Assembly (NCBI RefSeq): GCF_008831285.2
Contig: NC_045147.1
Location: forward strand, 11,535,427 to 11,599,426
Direction: 5' to 3'
DNA length: 64,000 bases
Origin: Nymphaea colorata
Lineage: Eukaryota > Streptophyta > Magnoliopsida > Nymphaeales > Nymphaeaceae
Both the position numbers and the translations under genes were made by a program. Below, in pieces: positions 38,941-50,339 of the stretch. Under the pieces are notes generated by a model. The model was not told the DNA's origin and ran no database searches. It worked only from the letters and a program-made list of their open reading frames with translations. The stretch's first letter is position 1. Every line of letters begins with the position of its first letter.

Positions 38941-41900
38941 GATTTTTTCTTAACTAGGGATCTCAAATCTATGCTACCTTGTGAAAACCATGGATTTGTA
39001 GTTGGAGAAAGGTAGGGTCTGATTACATGCTTGAAAATCAAATCCGTAGTAGCTTCGGATTTGAAATATGAAGCTATCAAACATAACCTAAATAAAATAC
39101 AAAATAGACAAACAATTGTGAATTAAGAAAACTCTATATTTAAAAATATATTGTTTATTAGGCCTAAAGTGGTTTTTAAAGCGCCTTCATGTCCTTTGTG
39201 TTTTTTAATTATTTACAAATTTGAGTAGTTATTTTATAATTATAACTTTCAAACGTTAAGCAGCTCTCTAAAGTAGGTATTATGAAGTTAAAGCCAATTT
39301 AACCCTACCAATACCATGCAACTTTAACAGAAGGTTTTGTTTATAAACTCTTATCCCCAAAATTGATGTCTAAATATTCAGAAGCACATTAATCAAAATT
39401 TTGAATTGAAAAAGTATATGTTGTGGCTCCAAGATACATGCAAAGTAGTTTAATGTGCTTTCACCGACCATCGAAAAGTAACGTAATGAAATTATGTGCG
39501 CATTTTGCAAAGTAACGTAATGAAATTATGTGCGCATTTTGCAGGAGAAGTATTTCGTTCTACCGCCTAACAAAAGATCTGAAACCCCCACTCCGGAGAA
39601 CCCATTTGAAGTAAAAATGCATCGAATGTGTGTTTGCATGACTACACAAAGTTGTTTTCACCATAAAATCTTGTCTCTATGTCATATGGAATAGAATAAT
39701 GTACTTATAAATCGCAGCCCTGTATCATGAGGAAAAGAAGAAGAAGGAGAATTCCAACTCTCGTCTTGGTGGTGGGATAAATAATCTCATTTATTCGGAA
39801 CATAAAGTCTTGTTGCTACTTTTGCCTACCACTTTTTTGTTCTTTTCTGTTAATATCATGCCATTTGTTTCCCATGCAAGTTTTTTTTTATTATTATTAT
39901 GTTAGTTTTGGACATTGACTGCCACTATCTAAATTGTATGCCACTGACAAATGGGTCGCTGTCTTATTATGAATGACCATAAATGTATTTCTGAAATTAA
40001 ATGCACTTCTAAGTAACAATTACTTTGGTTTTATGTACAGAAATTTACATGTCATATTATTTTGATCTTTTGTCATTTGCATGAGTAATAACCTTCTCCC
40101 TCAACCAAAAGAACAAAGAAAAAGAAGAAAACAGCAAGAAATAAAGAAAGAAAAAGGAGAGTTTGCATTGATGTGCAATTAACCTCAAAGACAAACCTTA
40201 AACTCTCATTAATTCGAGGTCTTCAAGTTCAGCTGCTTGTTCAAGATTAACTTATTTCATTTAATTGTATTTATGAAGTTCAACAATGAAAGTAGTTTTT
40301 TTTTTATCAGGGATAGAGCTAAGCTTGGGCAACTAGTTCCAGTACTCGACAGGTACCCGGCCTGATTGGGCTCAGGGCTTGGGCCCGACAAAACTAGCCC
40401 GATAATATATTGGGCCAGCCTAGGTCGGCCCGATTCAGCCTGATTTTTTAAATTTTTATTATTTTATTAATATTAATATATATTTTATTATTAAAAATAT
40501 ATTTTATATTTAAAAAATTTTATTTTATATTTATTTATTTTTTTTAATCTGACTGAGCTGGGTTGAGCTCCGGTATCGGGCTCGGGTTTTGAGTATCTCG
40601 ACTCGATGCCCAAGTTTAGTTAGAGCCAACAAGAAAAAAACAAAGGGAAAGGCCATACTTTCTTATAAATAATTTAAGGAGACCACCGTCTGTTTTTTCA
40701 GAAGTAAAATTATATGAGGTTTGACATAATTTTCAATTGAGACGGAAAAAAACCGCACAACCTTTTCATTTAGGGACTAGAGTGTGGTTGATTATCTCAT
40801 ATCTTAGATTTGAGGTAGGTGATCCAAAATCTTATGATCTTGTGTTCAAGGATTTTAGATTCTTGATTTGTAACATGGATCTGAAAACACGTTTAAATAG
40901 GCAAGTATATCATAAATTTATGAACCTTGCATTTAAAAATCCATCATTTTCGAGTCAGACCCTCTTATCTCAAACATGGGATTCATGGATTTAAGGCAAT
41001 AATGGTGTCGTTCTTAAATCCATAGTTAGGACCATGGATTTAAAGTGAAATGTTTGTCAACTCAAACCTTTAGATATAAAATCTTGGGTTAAGATAGTCA
41101 GGGATGCACAGGGGTTTGTTTTTTTCTTTTTTGTTCCATATCTCACTCAAACCTGACCTCCAATGCATTCATTTGTCTTAATTTTGACGTGTTTGCATTT
41201 TTTAGAGGCGTTGGTATACACGTATGCCTCTCCGTGTTTAAAGTTTTCTCATAAATCTGATCACATAAATACTACATAAAAATCAGAAAATTAGGTTGCC
41301 TAGATCAAATTTTATAAGTCGAAAAGAGTCCAAAGCAGTTAATTTTGAAAACATTTTAAAATTTGATCATGACTTTGCTATGTATTTGAATATATATTTT
41401 GGGTTCAATAATTGTTTTAGGTAAGAGATAGATAGAGAGATAGACTCTTGAGAGTTGAAACTGAAGAGAATATTAGGTTTTCTTTCTAATCCCCTCCACA
41501 CCCACCCAGCTTTGGGAGCTTTGCTTTCACTTTGCCACACCCACATCTAAATATATTACTTGGCTGGTGGCCACATTTGATTGATATCTCCTTTATGCGG
41601 AGACCTGCAAGTGTAAACAAACATCTGATTTTACCACTGTGTAAAAATAAAAATATGAGATTCTCTCATATTTTAGGTCTAATAGGGTGAAGTTAGATTG
41701 AATATGTAAGGATATCAATTATAATTTCAATTTGGATTTGATATCCGACCTAATTGCTTTAAAAAATAAAATTCTGAAAAAACTTTAACATTTTGATTAA
41801 GAAATCAGGTCAGATTCATATTAAGAAATGACATTCTATTGGAGGAATATTCTAATATGGATTTAAATAAAAACTCAGTTGAATTTGTATTAGAATCGAA

Positions 41901-42142
41901 TTTAGTTATAAATAAATATCTTCCATACAATGTCCATACACTTTGAAAATCAGTCCTTAACATATCATAATGCAGTTTTAAGCCAATTTAAAAGTTGGAT
42001 TCAGAGTCAAATTGAAGTTAGAAATCAGATTCATATTGCATATTTAGATTCAGAGTTGGATATGCTATATTAACATTTCTATTCATTCATATCTAATTTT
42101 GAATTTTGATTCAAAAATATGGGCATGCAAATAAGTAGTTGT
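38941..42142. other. Intergenic AT-rich DNA
   Basis: No gene recognised. It includes the 34-bp tandem at 39475 and a GGCCCGA-rich patch at about 40340-40620, split by a very AT-rich core, that looks like a degraded short transposon. The 85-aa frame at 40737-40994 has no motif. Confidence 0.4.
39475..39542. repeat. 34-bp perfect tandem duplication
   Basis: The 34-bp unit (starting AAAGTAACGTAATGAAATTA, ending GCGCATTTTGC) occurs twice without mismatch, at 39475-39508 and 39509-39542. Non-coding, likely a recent slippage or repair product. Confidence 0.92.
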
Positions 42143-42416
42143 TAAGAGGCTGTTTGACACTAGTAACAAACTGTCATTGTTCAATGAAACTGCCTCAAAA
42201 ATTTGGGTTGATTCATGAAACCCTGTGATATAGTGTTTTGTGAATTTACCTCCAATCTTAAGTAGAATCACCAAACAACAACAATTTGTACGGTCTGCCT
42301 TAAAGATTAAGGTAGATTTATGGACACGTAGTTCTAGTGTTCCATAAATCTACTCTAATTGTTGATGTATATTTATAGAACACTCACATAGTATCCCACC
42401 GATCAAATGGCCCCTA
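42143..42416. mobile_element. Short MITE-like element, same terminal family as 32171-32926
   Basis: The left end TAAGAGGCTGTTTGACAC and the right end (other strand) TTTTAGGGGCCATTTGATCG form an imperfect inverted repeat about 270 bp apart. The right terminus CCCCTAAAAG on the plus strand is identical to that of the intron-4 element at 32.2-32.9 kb. No coding capacity. Confidence 0.5.
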
Positions 42417-44340
42417 AAAGTACATCTAATTCAAATCCAAACATTGATGTCTTTACCTTAGTGGCCTCAAATCACCTCTACTGTGAAATCTAAAGAGAAA
42501 CAAACACCCCCAAGTTAGTCCATACACTAAAAGCTATAAGCAAAGTATCTTTTCGCCCCTACCCATCAAGTTTTGATATAGTTCACATGCAAGAGATGTG
42601 GCTCCCCACCTTTATTAATCAAATAATAACAAATGATATGTACAAATCAAAACAGCAAAACAAGTTTGGATTTAGTTAATGTCAACAGATGCAACCTACT
42701 CTCAAAATCTTGACCTCCTTGTGTTTGGAGGCTTTAACTGGACCGAATTGGCTAACCCTTAGAATCCTACAACGCCCAAGTTTGTAAAGTGGCCGATGGA
42801 ATACTACTTTGCTAATGCCACCATGGGCAGAACCAGAATTTTTTCTAAGTTTGTAAATTTTGACGCGAGCTGAAATATCATTTTTCAAAATTATTATATA
42901 AGATAAATAAAATTTTCTAAAATTTACATGTACCATTGAAGAACAAGCGACGAAATAAACAGTAAACAATTCACTATTCAATGATGAAATAGACAGTAAA
43001 CAATTCGGCTTTGCGGTTGACAAGTACACCACATTAAAAAAAACTGGTAGGTTTCCATAGCTATAAAGAAAGAACGTATATATGCAATGCCAAGAAGATG
43101 AGATGCTTTTCAGGAATATGCTCATTCATCCTGAATTATTGTCCTCAATTATGAACTACCAAGAACTACGTGGGCAACTTTAAAATAAAAAAAAGCAGAA
43201 GCAATAGAATGATATTGATATCTGATCTAAAGTTTTTTTTTTAAAATTTATTTCTTTAACACTTTATATTTATGGCTTTCTACATACTCAATATCCATAT
43301 ACTTAAAGGAACGTGACATGCTTTAAAAACTGCCAACGAAGCAAGTAGGTTTCGCCTGGTTTATCTATTTTTTCATGAAGCAAGAATTGAATCAGAAAGA
43401 TTCCTGCCAGTTTACAAGCCAGCGGAATTGGATGCAGTTTTCCAACTCTTGATTGAAGCAGGTCTGGAATCCCCAACAAAACCCAAGTGGTGGTGTTCAA
43501 CTTTTTTTCCGGGTATCACGTGGTTCCGTCGGTATACCATGGGCCCGAACCTTGTGAGTGGGCTGGAACCCGGCGGTCGGCATTTGGTCCAGCCGGCCAA
43601 AAGCTGGCACCGCCGCCACCAGCACTGGCCAGGGTAGGTCTTGGCTGGCTGAACCTGGTCCATTTGATAGGCGCTATCAGAAAATTCATTCAATCAAAGT
43701 TAAGTTAACTGGACTCCATCCATCCAACCAATTCATCGACTCATTAACGATTTGCAAATCACAAGTTAAGAGGGTATTGGAAAGCAGAGATTTGAGATCC
43801 ATATACATGTTTGATTCATGGATTTAATGTTAGGGTTCCATGGTAACTCGAAAAAAACGTGATAAATTAAATGACAATTTAAAACAAAACAAACATTTTT
43901 TAAGAAAAATGTTAAAAATGAAAAAAACATGTTTTTAACCCATTGTTAATACATTTTTCACTTTTTTGGTTTTTTTAATATCAAATAGTTTTTTTTCTAT
44001 TTTCTATTTGTTGTAAATCTACTTATTTGATGTTTTTGTTCTTACAATTTTATTTTTTTCTTATTTTAAATTTTTTAAATTTTAAATAATGTAATGTAAT
44101 TTTTTATTTTTTTCAAGTTCATTTTATTATATTAAAGAAAAACCTCACCGTTTAAAACTCCATTCGTTTCAAACTCCATTGATTAGAACTTTACTCATCG
44201 AACTTTAAATCAAAGGTTTTGACAGTGGTGGAAACATATGTGGGCGACTGCCCACATAGCCCATGTAAATTTGGGTCGGCAGGTTATAGATATTTACTTA
44301 TTTGCACATTAGTGGTCCTTTAAAAGTTTTAATTGTAGAT
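42417..44340. other. Intergenic DNA with repeat copies
   Basis: Contains dispersed-repeat copy 3 (42828-42935), a GC-rich patch at about 43490-43650 with CCGGCCAAAAGCTGGC-like inverted words, and a very AT-rich stretch 43840-44130. No gene recognised. Confidence 0.4.
42828..42935 (+). repeat. Dispersed repeat, copy 3
   Basis: Begins GGGCAGAACCAGAATTTTTT, then AAATATCATTTTTCAAAATT and TTTTCTAAAATTTACAT, matching the copies at 14300 (+) and 15022-15185 (-). Copy 2 shares the ATATCATTTTT and TAAAATTTACATATA blocks. Confidence 0.5.
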
Positions 44341-44423
44341 ATTAATGCCCCATCGGTTGGGAAGATGGGTAGTCCCCCGAGGAGTGGGGTGTTTTAGTAA
44401 TTTTGCGGATTTAATCCGTTATC

Positions 44424-44484
44424 CGACGTGGCAGACGCGTTCCATGCAGATGGAAGCGTGTGGGCAGCGAGAGCACGCCACGTC
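44424..44484. promoter_or_regulatory. Inverted pair of ACGT (ABRE/G-box-like) elements upstream of the VTT gene
   Basis: GACGTGGC at 44424-44431 and its exact reverse complement GCCACGTC at 44477-44484 lie 45 bp apart, within a GC-rich island about 800 bp before the VTT start codon. ACGTGGC is the core of bZIP-bound ABRE/G-box elements. A regulatory role is inferred from the match and the paired arrangement only. Confidence 0.4.
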
Positions 44485-45278
44485 AGATGATCGTGGGGCG
44501 ATGGGGAGCGCCTTTTTCCCAGCCCCCGGGTTCCGCATTTTCCTGAGAAAACGGGGACCGAAGTTTGCGGCGTGGCCACTTTTTCTGGGGAACCGGAAAA
44601 TCTCTTAGGTCTGGTTTTCCGAGCAAGAGGAATAAAGAGGGCGACGGTGGACCGGCGGTGGCAGGGGAAGGAGCAGATCGACGTCTCAAGTACGATCGTC
44701 GGCGGTTCTCCCTCCCCCCCCCCCAGTTTTTACTTTTCCTACCTTTTTCTCCTTTTAAAATATATTTTTTTCCCAACAAGAAGAGGAGAACGTCTTGTCA
44801 CCTTCTCAGCTACCAGTCTACCCTTTTCCTTTTCGTCTTCTTTTCCTTTCCAAACACTCTCTCTCTACTCCCTTCGAATGCAAGGAAGTCGATTCCGGAA
44901 ATACTCTGTGTAGCTTTCATTTTCCCCATCTTCTTGTTTGGATTGGAAAAATTGGAAGCGAAGAATCGGCAATCGGGGTTCGAAATCTCTCTCTCTCTCT
45001 TATGTTCTCCGCCTTCCGCTGGTTGCAGACAGGGGGAAGGCGAAGAATTTGTTTCTGCTAAGGTTCGTTTCTTTATCAGATAATAGAACTCGGGCTTCGG
45101 GTTTCTTGAAGATCGGTTTGGGTGAATGAAACGAAGGGTCCTCGCAATGCGTAGCTCCTCAACTATAGAGACGTTTTCTCTGCACCGGCTGGATTGGGAG
45201 TTGATTTGCAGCCGGTGACTCGGATATTTTCGCTTGTGAGGGTTACTGGGGAAAATTCTTGGGGTCCTTGCGCCGGAG

Positions 45279-48200
45279 ATGACGTATTCCGTCCAGATTA
45301 AGGACGGTTTGCTGTTGGATACGAAGCTGGAGGTGGAGGATGGAAATGGGGCGTATGTTAGGTTGGGTTATCTGAATGATCCCGAGCCGGAGGCGTTTGG
45401 GAGGCAGGAGAACCAAGCTGCTTTGAAGAAGCCTTGCCGCGCGTGCTGGTGGGTGAAGGTGGTTTTTGTATGCCTCTGCCTGCTGCTGCTAGTTGCTGCT
45501 TTCATCATTTGGGGAGCGCCCTTTCTTATTGAAAAGGTAAAATTTCTTCTCGTAGATAGTCTCGTACTGGACTGATTGTCTTTTTGGCGTGCAATTCATT
45601 TCTCCATGTGCTTACCACAACTTGTGTGGCGGACGTATATATTAATTTTTGGGAGTTAATCTTTTGTTCCCATCTGTGGGCTTTGGATTAGCTATCCTGA
45701 ATTCTGGTAACGTCCGACAGCTGTAACATAAAATTCTCTGAGAACTCCGCAGCATATCCCGTGTTCAAGAATGACCTTTTTCCCTTTCTTGAGTTATTGA
45801 ATTGAAGTTACTTCACCGCCAGGAACGTCGAGCAATGTATGAATTAAAAAAGAAGAAAAACAGACAAAGGCAGAAGTTTCACCCACGTTCTGCCACTCCG
45901 ATGCTCATATTTTAACTTCTCATGGTCATGAACAGTGAATCTAGGCCTTTTCCTTGGAGGTTCTCTACAAAATTAAATTATACTTGCCAGGTACTGGCAA
46001 CCCGGACTCACCTAGGTCTTTCATGGATTTTTCCTTTCTCTGCCTTGTTTCATGTGAACTTTGGAAGTTAAGGTTGGTTCTATACCTAATGCAAACGATC
46101 CTCATTATTTTGCCTTTCCCTTGTTGATATCAGAAGCATAACCTAATTTGTATTTCTGCACTTTTGTGTTTAAGTTTTTCCTACAAATAACTGTAAAATT
46201 CTCCATTCTTTGAGTTCGGTGCATGTGGTCGTTGAAAATGTTCTTGTCATATGGAAGTTTTGTTGCCAGAGCCGGTAATGGGTTTGGAAGTTACAAGAGG
46301 ACTATTTTTCCAATGACTGATGCTCAGTATATCTTTTTTCAAGTGCACTGGAAGTAGTTTCTAAACTTAGTAAATACTGCTGCTATATAACCATGAACTA
46401 GAATTGGGAAGGGACGTTCGATGTTTGAACATGGGATGCTGCTTTTCTTTTGATCTCTACCTTGCACTTCTTTATCCTTGCAATCTAGTATTTTCTAATG
46501 TCGCATGAATTATATTCTTTCGAGTTTGTAAGTGCTTATTGTAATATCATTTTACCTTGTGTTATTATAGGTTGTTATTCCAACCTTGGACTGGGAGATG
46601 GCCACTTTTAGTACGCCTGTTCTTGGACTCTTGCTTTTTGCTTGTATGGCAGTATTTCCTGCTATCGTACTGCCATCAGCACCTTGCATGTGGTTAGCAG
46701 GGATTACTTTTGGTTATGGATATGGATTTTTGCTAATCATGGCAGGGACAAGCTTGGGAATGTCTTTGCCATACTTCATTGGTTCTCTCTTTCATGAAAA
46801 AATACATGTGAGTCCTGATTTATGACCAAATTTATGCCAAATATTGCAGTATGAGTTTGTCAGATACGTTATTTTCTGGGGCCTCAGTGAAGAATTAATT
46901 TTTTTTGATACAGAGATGGCTCGAAAGATGGCCGAAGAAGGCTGCTATTATTAGATTAGCAGGGGAAGGGAGCTGGTTTCATCAGTTTCGAACTGTCACT
47001 CTGCTTAGAATCTCCCCTTTTCCTTACATCGTGTTCAACTATGCAGTTGTTGCAACTAATGTCAAATATGGCCCATACATATGTGGATCATTAGTAGGAA
47101 TGGTGCCAGAAGCTTTTATCACGATCTACAGGTTAGTTTTCTTACAGTCTTCATATAAAGGTGGTTCTTATAACTGAAAGTCATTTTCCTTCTTACTCTT
47201 TGCATTCATATCATGTCCTTAATGAAAACTATGATACTGCTTGTTTGCATGTGTATCTGTTCATGCATTCAGTTTTTTCACACAAAAGAAGGTTACTCTT
47301 ATAGTCGAGTTTGGTGTGGACAAGCATTGACCGAGAATGTTATTGGTCCCTTGAGAGCTGGAGAATGTTATTGGGAACAATTTTTTTATTAGATCTGGAT
47401 TTGGTGGGTCTCCCATAAAGCTTTCGCTTCCCCATGACCAAAATAGCATGATATGCCGTTATTCAGGACCTCCCAAAACAGTTATATTTGCCATTCGGAA
47501 ACTGGAAATGACAGGTAACGACCACCTGATATCGTCCTGCTAGCCAACTGGTGATTTTCCCAATTTCGTTTATTTCCACTCCCTAGGAAGAAAACGAGGC
47601 TCGTCTAGGAATTTAATATTCATGTTCTAAGTTTTCTAAGTTCAACTGATCACCGATGCATTCTATTCATTTTAACTGGTTTAACATGCGAGCTACATGG
47701 CCATGTTGATTTTGATTGGTCGATCAACTTGCTTTTGGGCACTGCCCTTCAAGTTTCTCACAGCAGCTGGTGGTGGCACAATCGGATTTTCTAACTATCG
47801 AGTAGAATTCTAGAAAATATGCCTCTAACGAAGATATTTGACCAATATGTTTGAATAATGTTTTACAACTTACAATGTTAAAGAGCTGTTAATAAGCTTA
47901 ATGGATCACCTTTTTTCCCAAAACTCTGATAATTTCAGCGAAGCTCCTCTCATAATACATTCTTGACCAAGTGGTATTGTTAGTATTGGAAATGTGGGCA
48001 GTGGCAGGCTATTCTTTCCTTTAGTAAACTTGTCTAGCAGTAGCAGGGGCTACTTTAATTTCTAAACATCTATGTTAATGTGACTTTTTATACAAAAACG
48101 ATTTCTTCCTAGGAATTTGACAAATCCCCTCAAATTGATAGCAAAATGTTTCTCGTGCTGCCAATCTGAGTCAGTTTAGGAAGTTTACACATAAACGCCG

Positions 48201-50339
48201 ACAGGAAGATGGAAATTATTAAGTTTGAAACAATGTCCGACAGACTCAACTGGATCTCGTGATGTTTTGGACCAGTTCAAACCAATATGTACAGTAGTCT
48301 TCCTGATCTTCTTCTGGCATGAAATTAATTAGGCCTTCAACATCTGAACAAGTTGATATCTAGACCTTCTTTCTTAAAATCTGAGCATTGAGATGTATTC
48401 TCTGCGGATGGATTATATTAATGAGAAACATGTGAAAAATGTCTATGAATTTTTCAAGAAACTGATTACTTTATTAATGTATATAATATTGCCAGCCCTG
48501 AAGGCCTCATAATGCAGAATTACGAGATCCAGCTGTCTCATGGGCAATTAATCATCATTATATACACCTTGACTTTGACTGCTGAAACTCAGTTATCTCT
48601 TTACAGATATTCATATTCTTCAACAGAAAAACGATTTGCCTTTTAATATTTGGTTACAACTATTCTCCAAAAGAATACTTTATCCTATTTATGCCTTTTG
48701 AAATCATTACTTGGAATTGTTTTTCTGAAATATAAGTCATACTGAGTGACTTTTGAGTCTTAGCATCTAAGGATGGAATGTGCAGAAGGCAGGTCGTCTA
48801 GTAAAAGTTTTCTTATAGGTGATCTCCAACTGCTGAGTTGGCTCTGCTATTTTATTTAATTAGATTGGTGTAATTTCTCTGGATTTTCACATTTTTTACG
48901 ACAGTGGAACAGCTTAGCTGCTTTGGGGTTGAAACCAGCCATCTTGTCGTGAGTTAAAAATGAGACCGTTGGTTTCAGACATTCTGAGCAAAGCCACCTA
49001 TGACGATGCGACTCGATTTATTTATTGAACTCATTATCCTAAGGTTGAGTCTGTCACTTTACAGAATTAAAAGCGAAGTCACAGGTTCTCAATTCTCATG
49101 CTCGTGCTGGTAGTAAGCTTTGAGAGTTTACCAAGACAATTTGGCGTGGGGGGCTTACCGAAAATAGTAGTGCTCTAAAATACCGACAAGAAAGAGAAAA
49201 AGATAATTGAAAAAAAGGAGCTTTCTGCTGTCACTTTGTCATTATGTATTCTTGGTAATTCATGAACGTTGAAGTTGATTGGTTACCGTTACAATTTGCC
49301 TACTTTTGCTGTTTTATCTGCCGTGAACTCATTCGTGCACTGTTTTAGAGGCTGGACGCCTTACTGCATATGCTGTGCTCCACATATTTGGTGGTTTCGA
49401 GGCTTTCGATCGTCTCTGTAGTGGCCGAGAGACTGGTCGGAGTGATTCATAATTCCTAACTTGCCTAGTGGGTCAACCAAGTTCTATTTACTCAACCACA
49501 ACCTCTCACGGCCAACCTTTCCCATACCTGTCAGTCGAGTTTGCCTTTCAGCCCATTGAATTACAACCAAGTTTCACTTTGTGTATTCTATCGCATTGTT
49601 CATTTAGTTCACTTCTGATTGATGATAGGAAAGTGCCATTTCTACCAGCCTTGCATTAGAAGCTCTTTCGGATAATGACAAAAGGTGATCTGCCTAAAAA
49701 TGCCCTTTCTCAATATTTTAATGCAAAAATGGTTTGGAGTTGCAAGTACATCCTCTCGTGAGTGGCGCTGAATTTGATGTTAGAATTGTTACTCTCACAA
49801 GTGTTTCGGCTTGATTATTGCTCCCAAATAACAGGGATTGTTAAGAAACCCCAACTCCCTGCCTTCAAACAGCTGATGTTTGAAAAACCACTGCCCACCT
49901 CCAAGTCAAGACCCTGAAAGGAAGCTTGCACATCCTTGTGACGACCCAAAATTTGCATGCCTTGTTCTCGATTAGAGATATTCTGGAAGTAAGACAAAAG
50001 CCCTTCCTTTGATGAAAAGGTTTCTCCTGAGGGAGTGGATGGCCCGTTGTGTGGACTGGTTGGTTTGATGTTTGTGAACCATATGTATGTTTGGTAAAGT
50101 AGCAGAACAGGACCACTTGGGGAAGGTTCCTTTCTGATAAGGTGTTGTTTTCATTGTGCAGCGGCATTCTTATAAGAAGCCTGGCCGATGCATCTCATGA
50201 TCGGCGGTTCCTTTCGCCACAGCAGATCCTCTACAACTCGCTAGGCATCTGCGCTGCAATTGCTGCCACCGTCGCCGTGACCTTCTACTCCAAGAGGGCT
50301 CTCCAAACCCTTCAATCCGAAGAAGACGTCCTGGCATGA
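45279..50339 (+). CDS. VTT-domain (SNARE_assoc / TVP38-TMEM64-like) membrane protein, 296 aa
   Basis: Exons 45279-45536, 46571-46807, 46914-47131 and 50162-50339, GT-AG, phases 0, 0 and 2. The start ATG follows a long CT-rich leader, and the frame [14 protein letters not shown] is uninterrupted. Residues 1-57 are soluble. Residues 58-79 form the first membrane helix ([19 protein letters not shown]). Residues about 99-155 hold the VTT core helices with [20 protein letters not shown] and [13 protein letters not shown]. Residues 190-237 carry [20 protein letters not shown] and [11 protein letters not shown], the family's signature RxSPFPxxxxNY. A last helix is near 262-280 ([15 protein letters not shown]). 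Family knowledge: VTT proteins (VMP1, TMEM41B, Tvp38, DedA) are ER/Golgi/plastid membrane proteins, and several animal members are lipid scramblases. The plant member's substrate is not known. Intron 3 is 3.0 kb with no recognised content. Nearest Arabidopsis relatives as I recall are At1g12450 and At4g22850. Confidence 0.95.
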
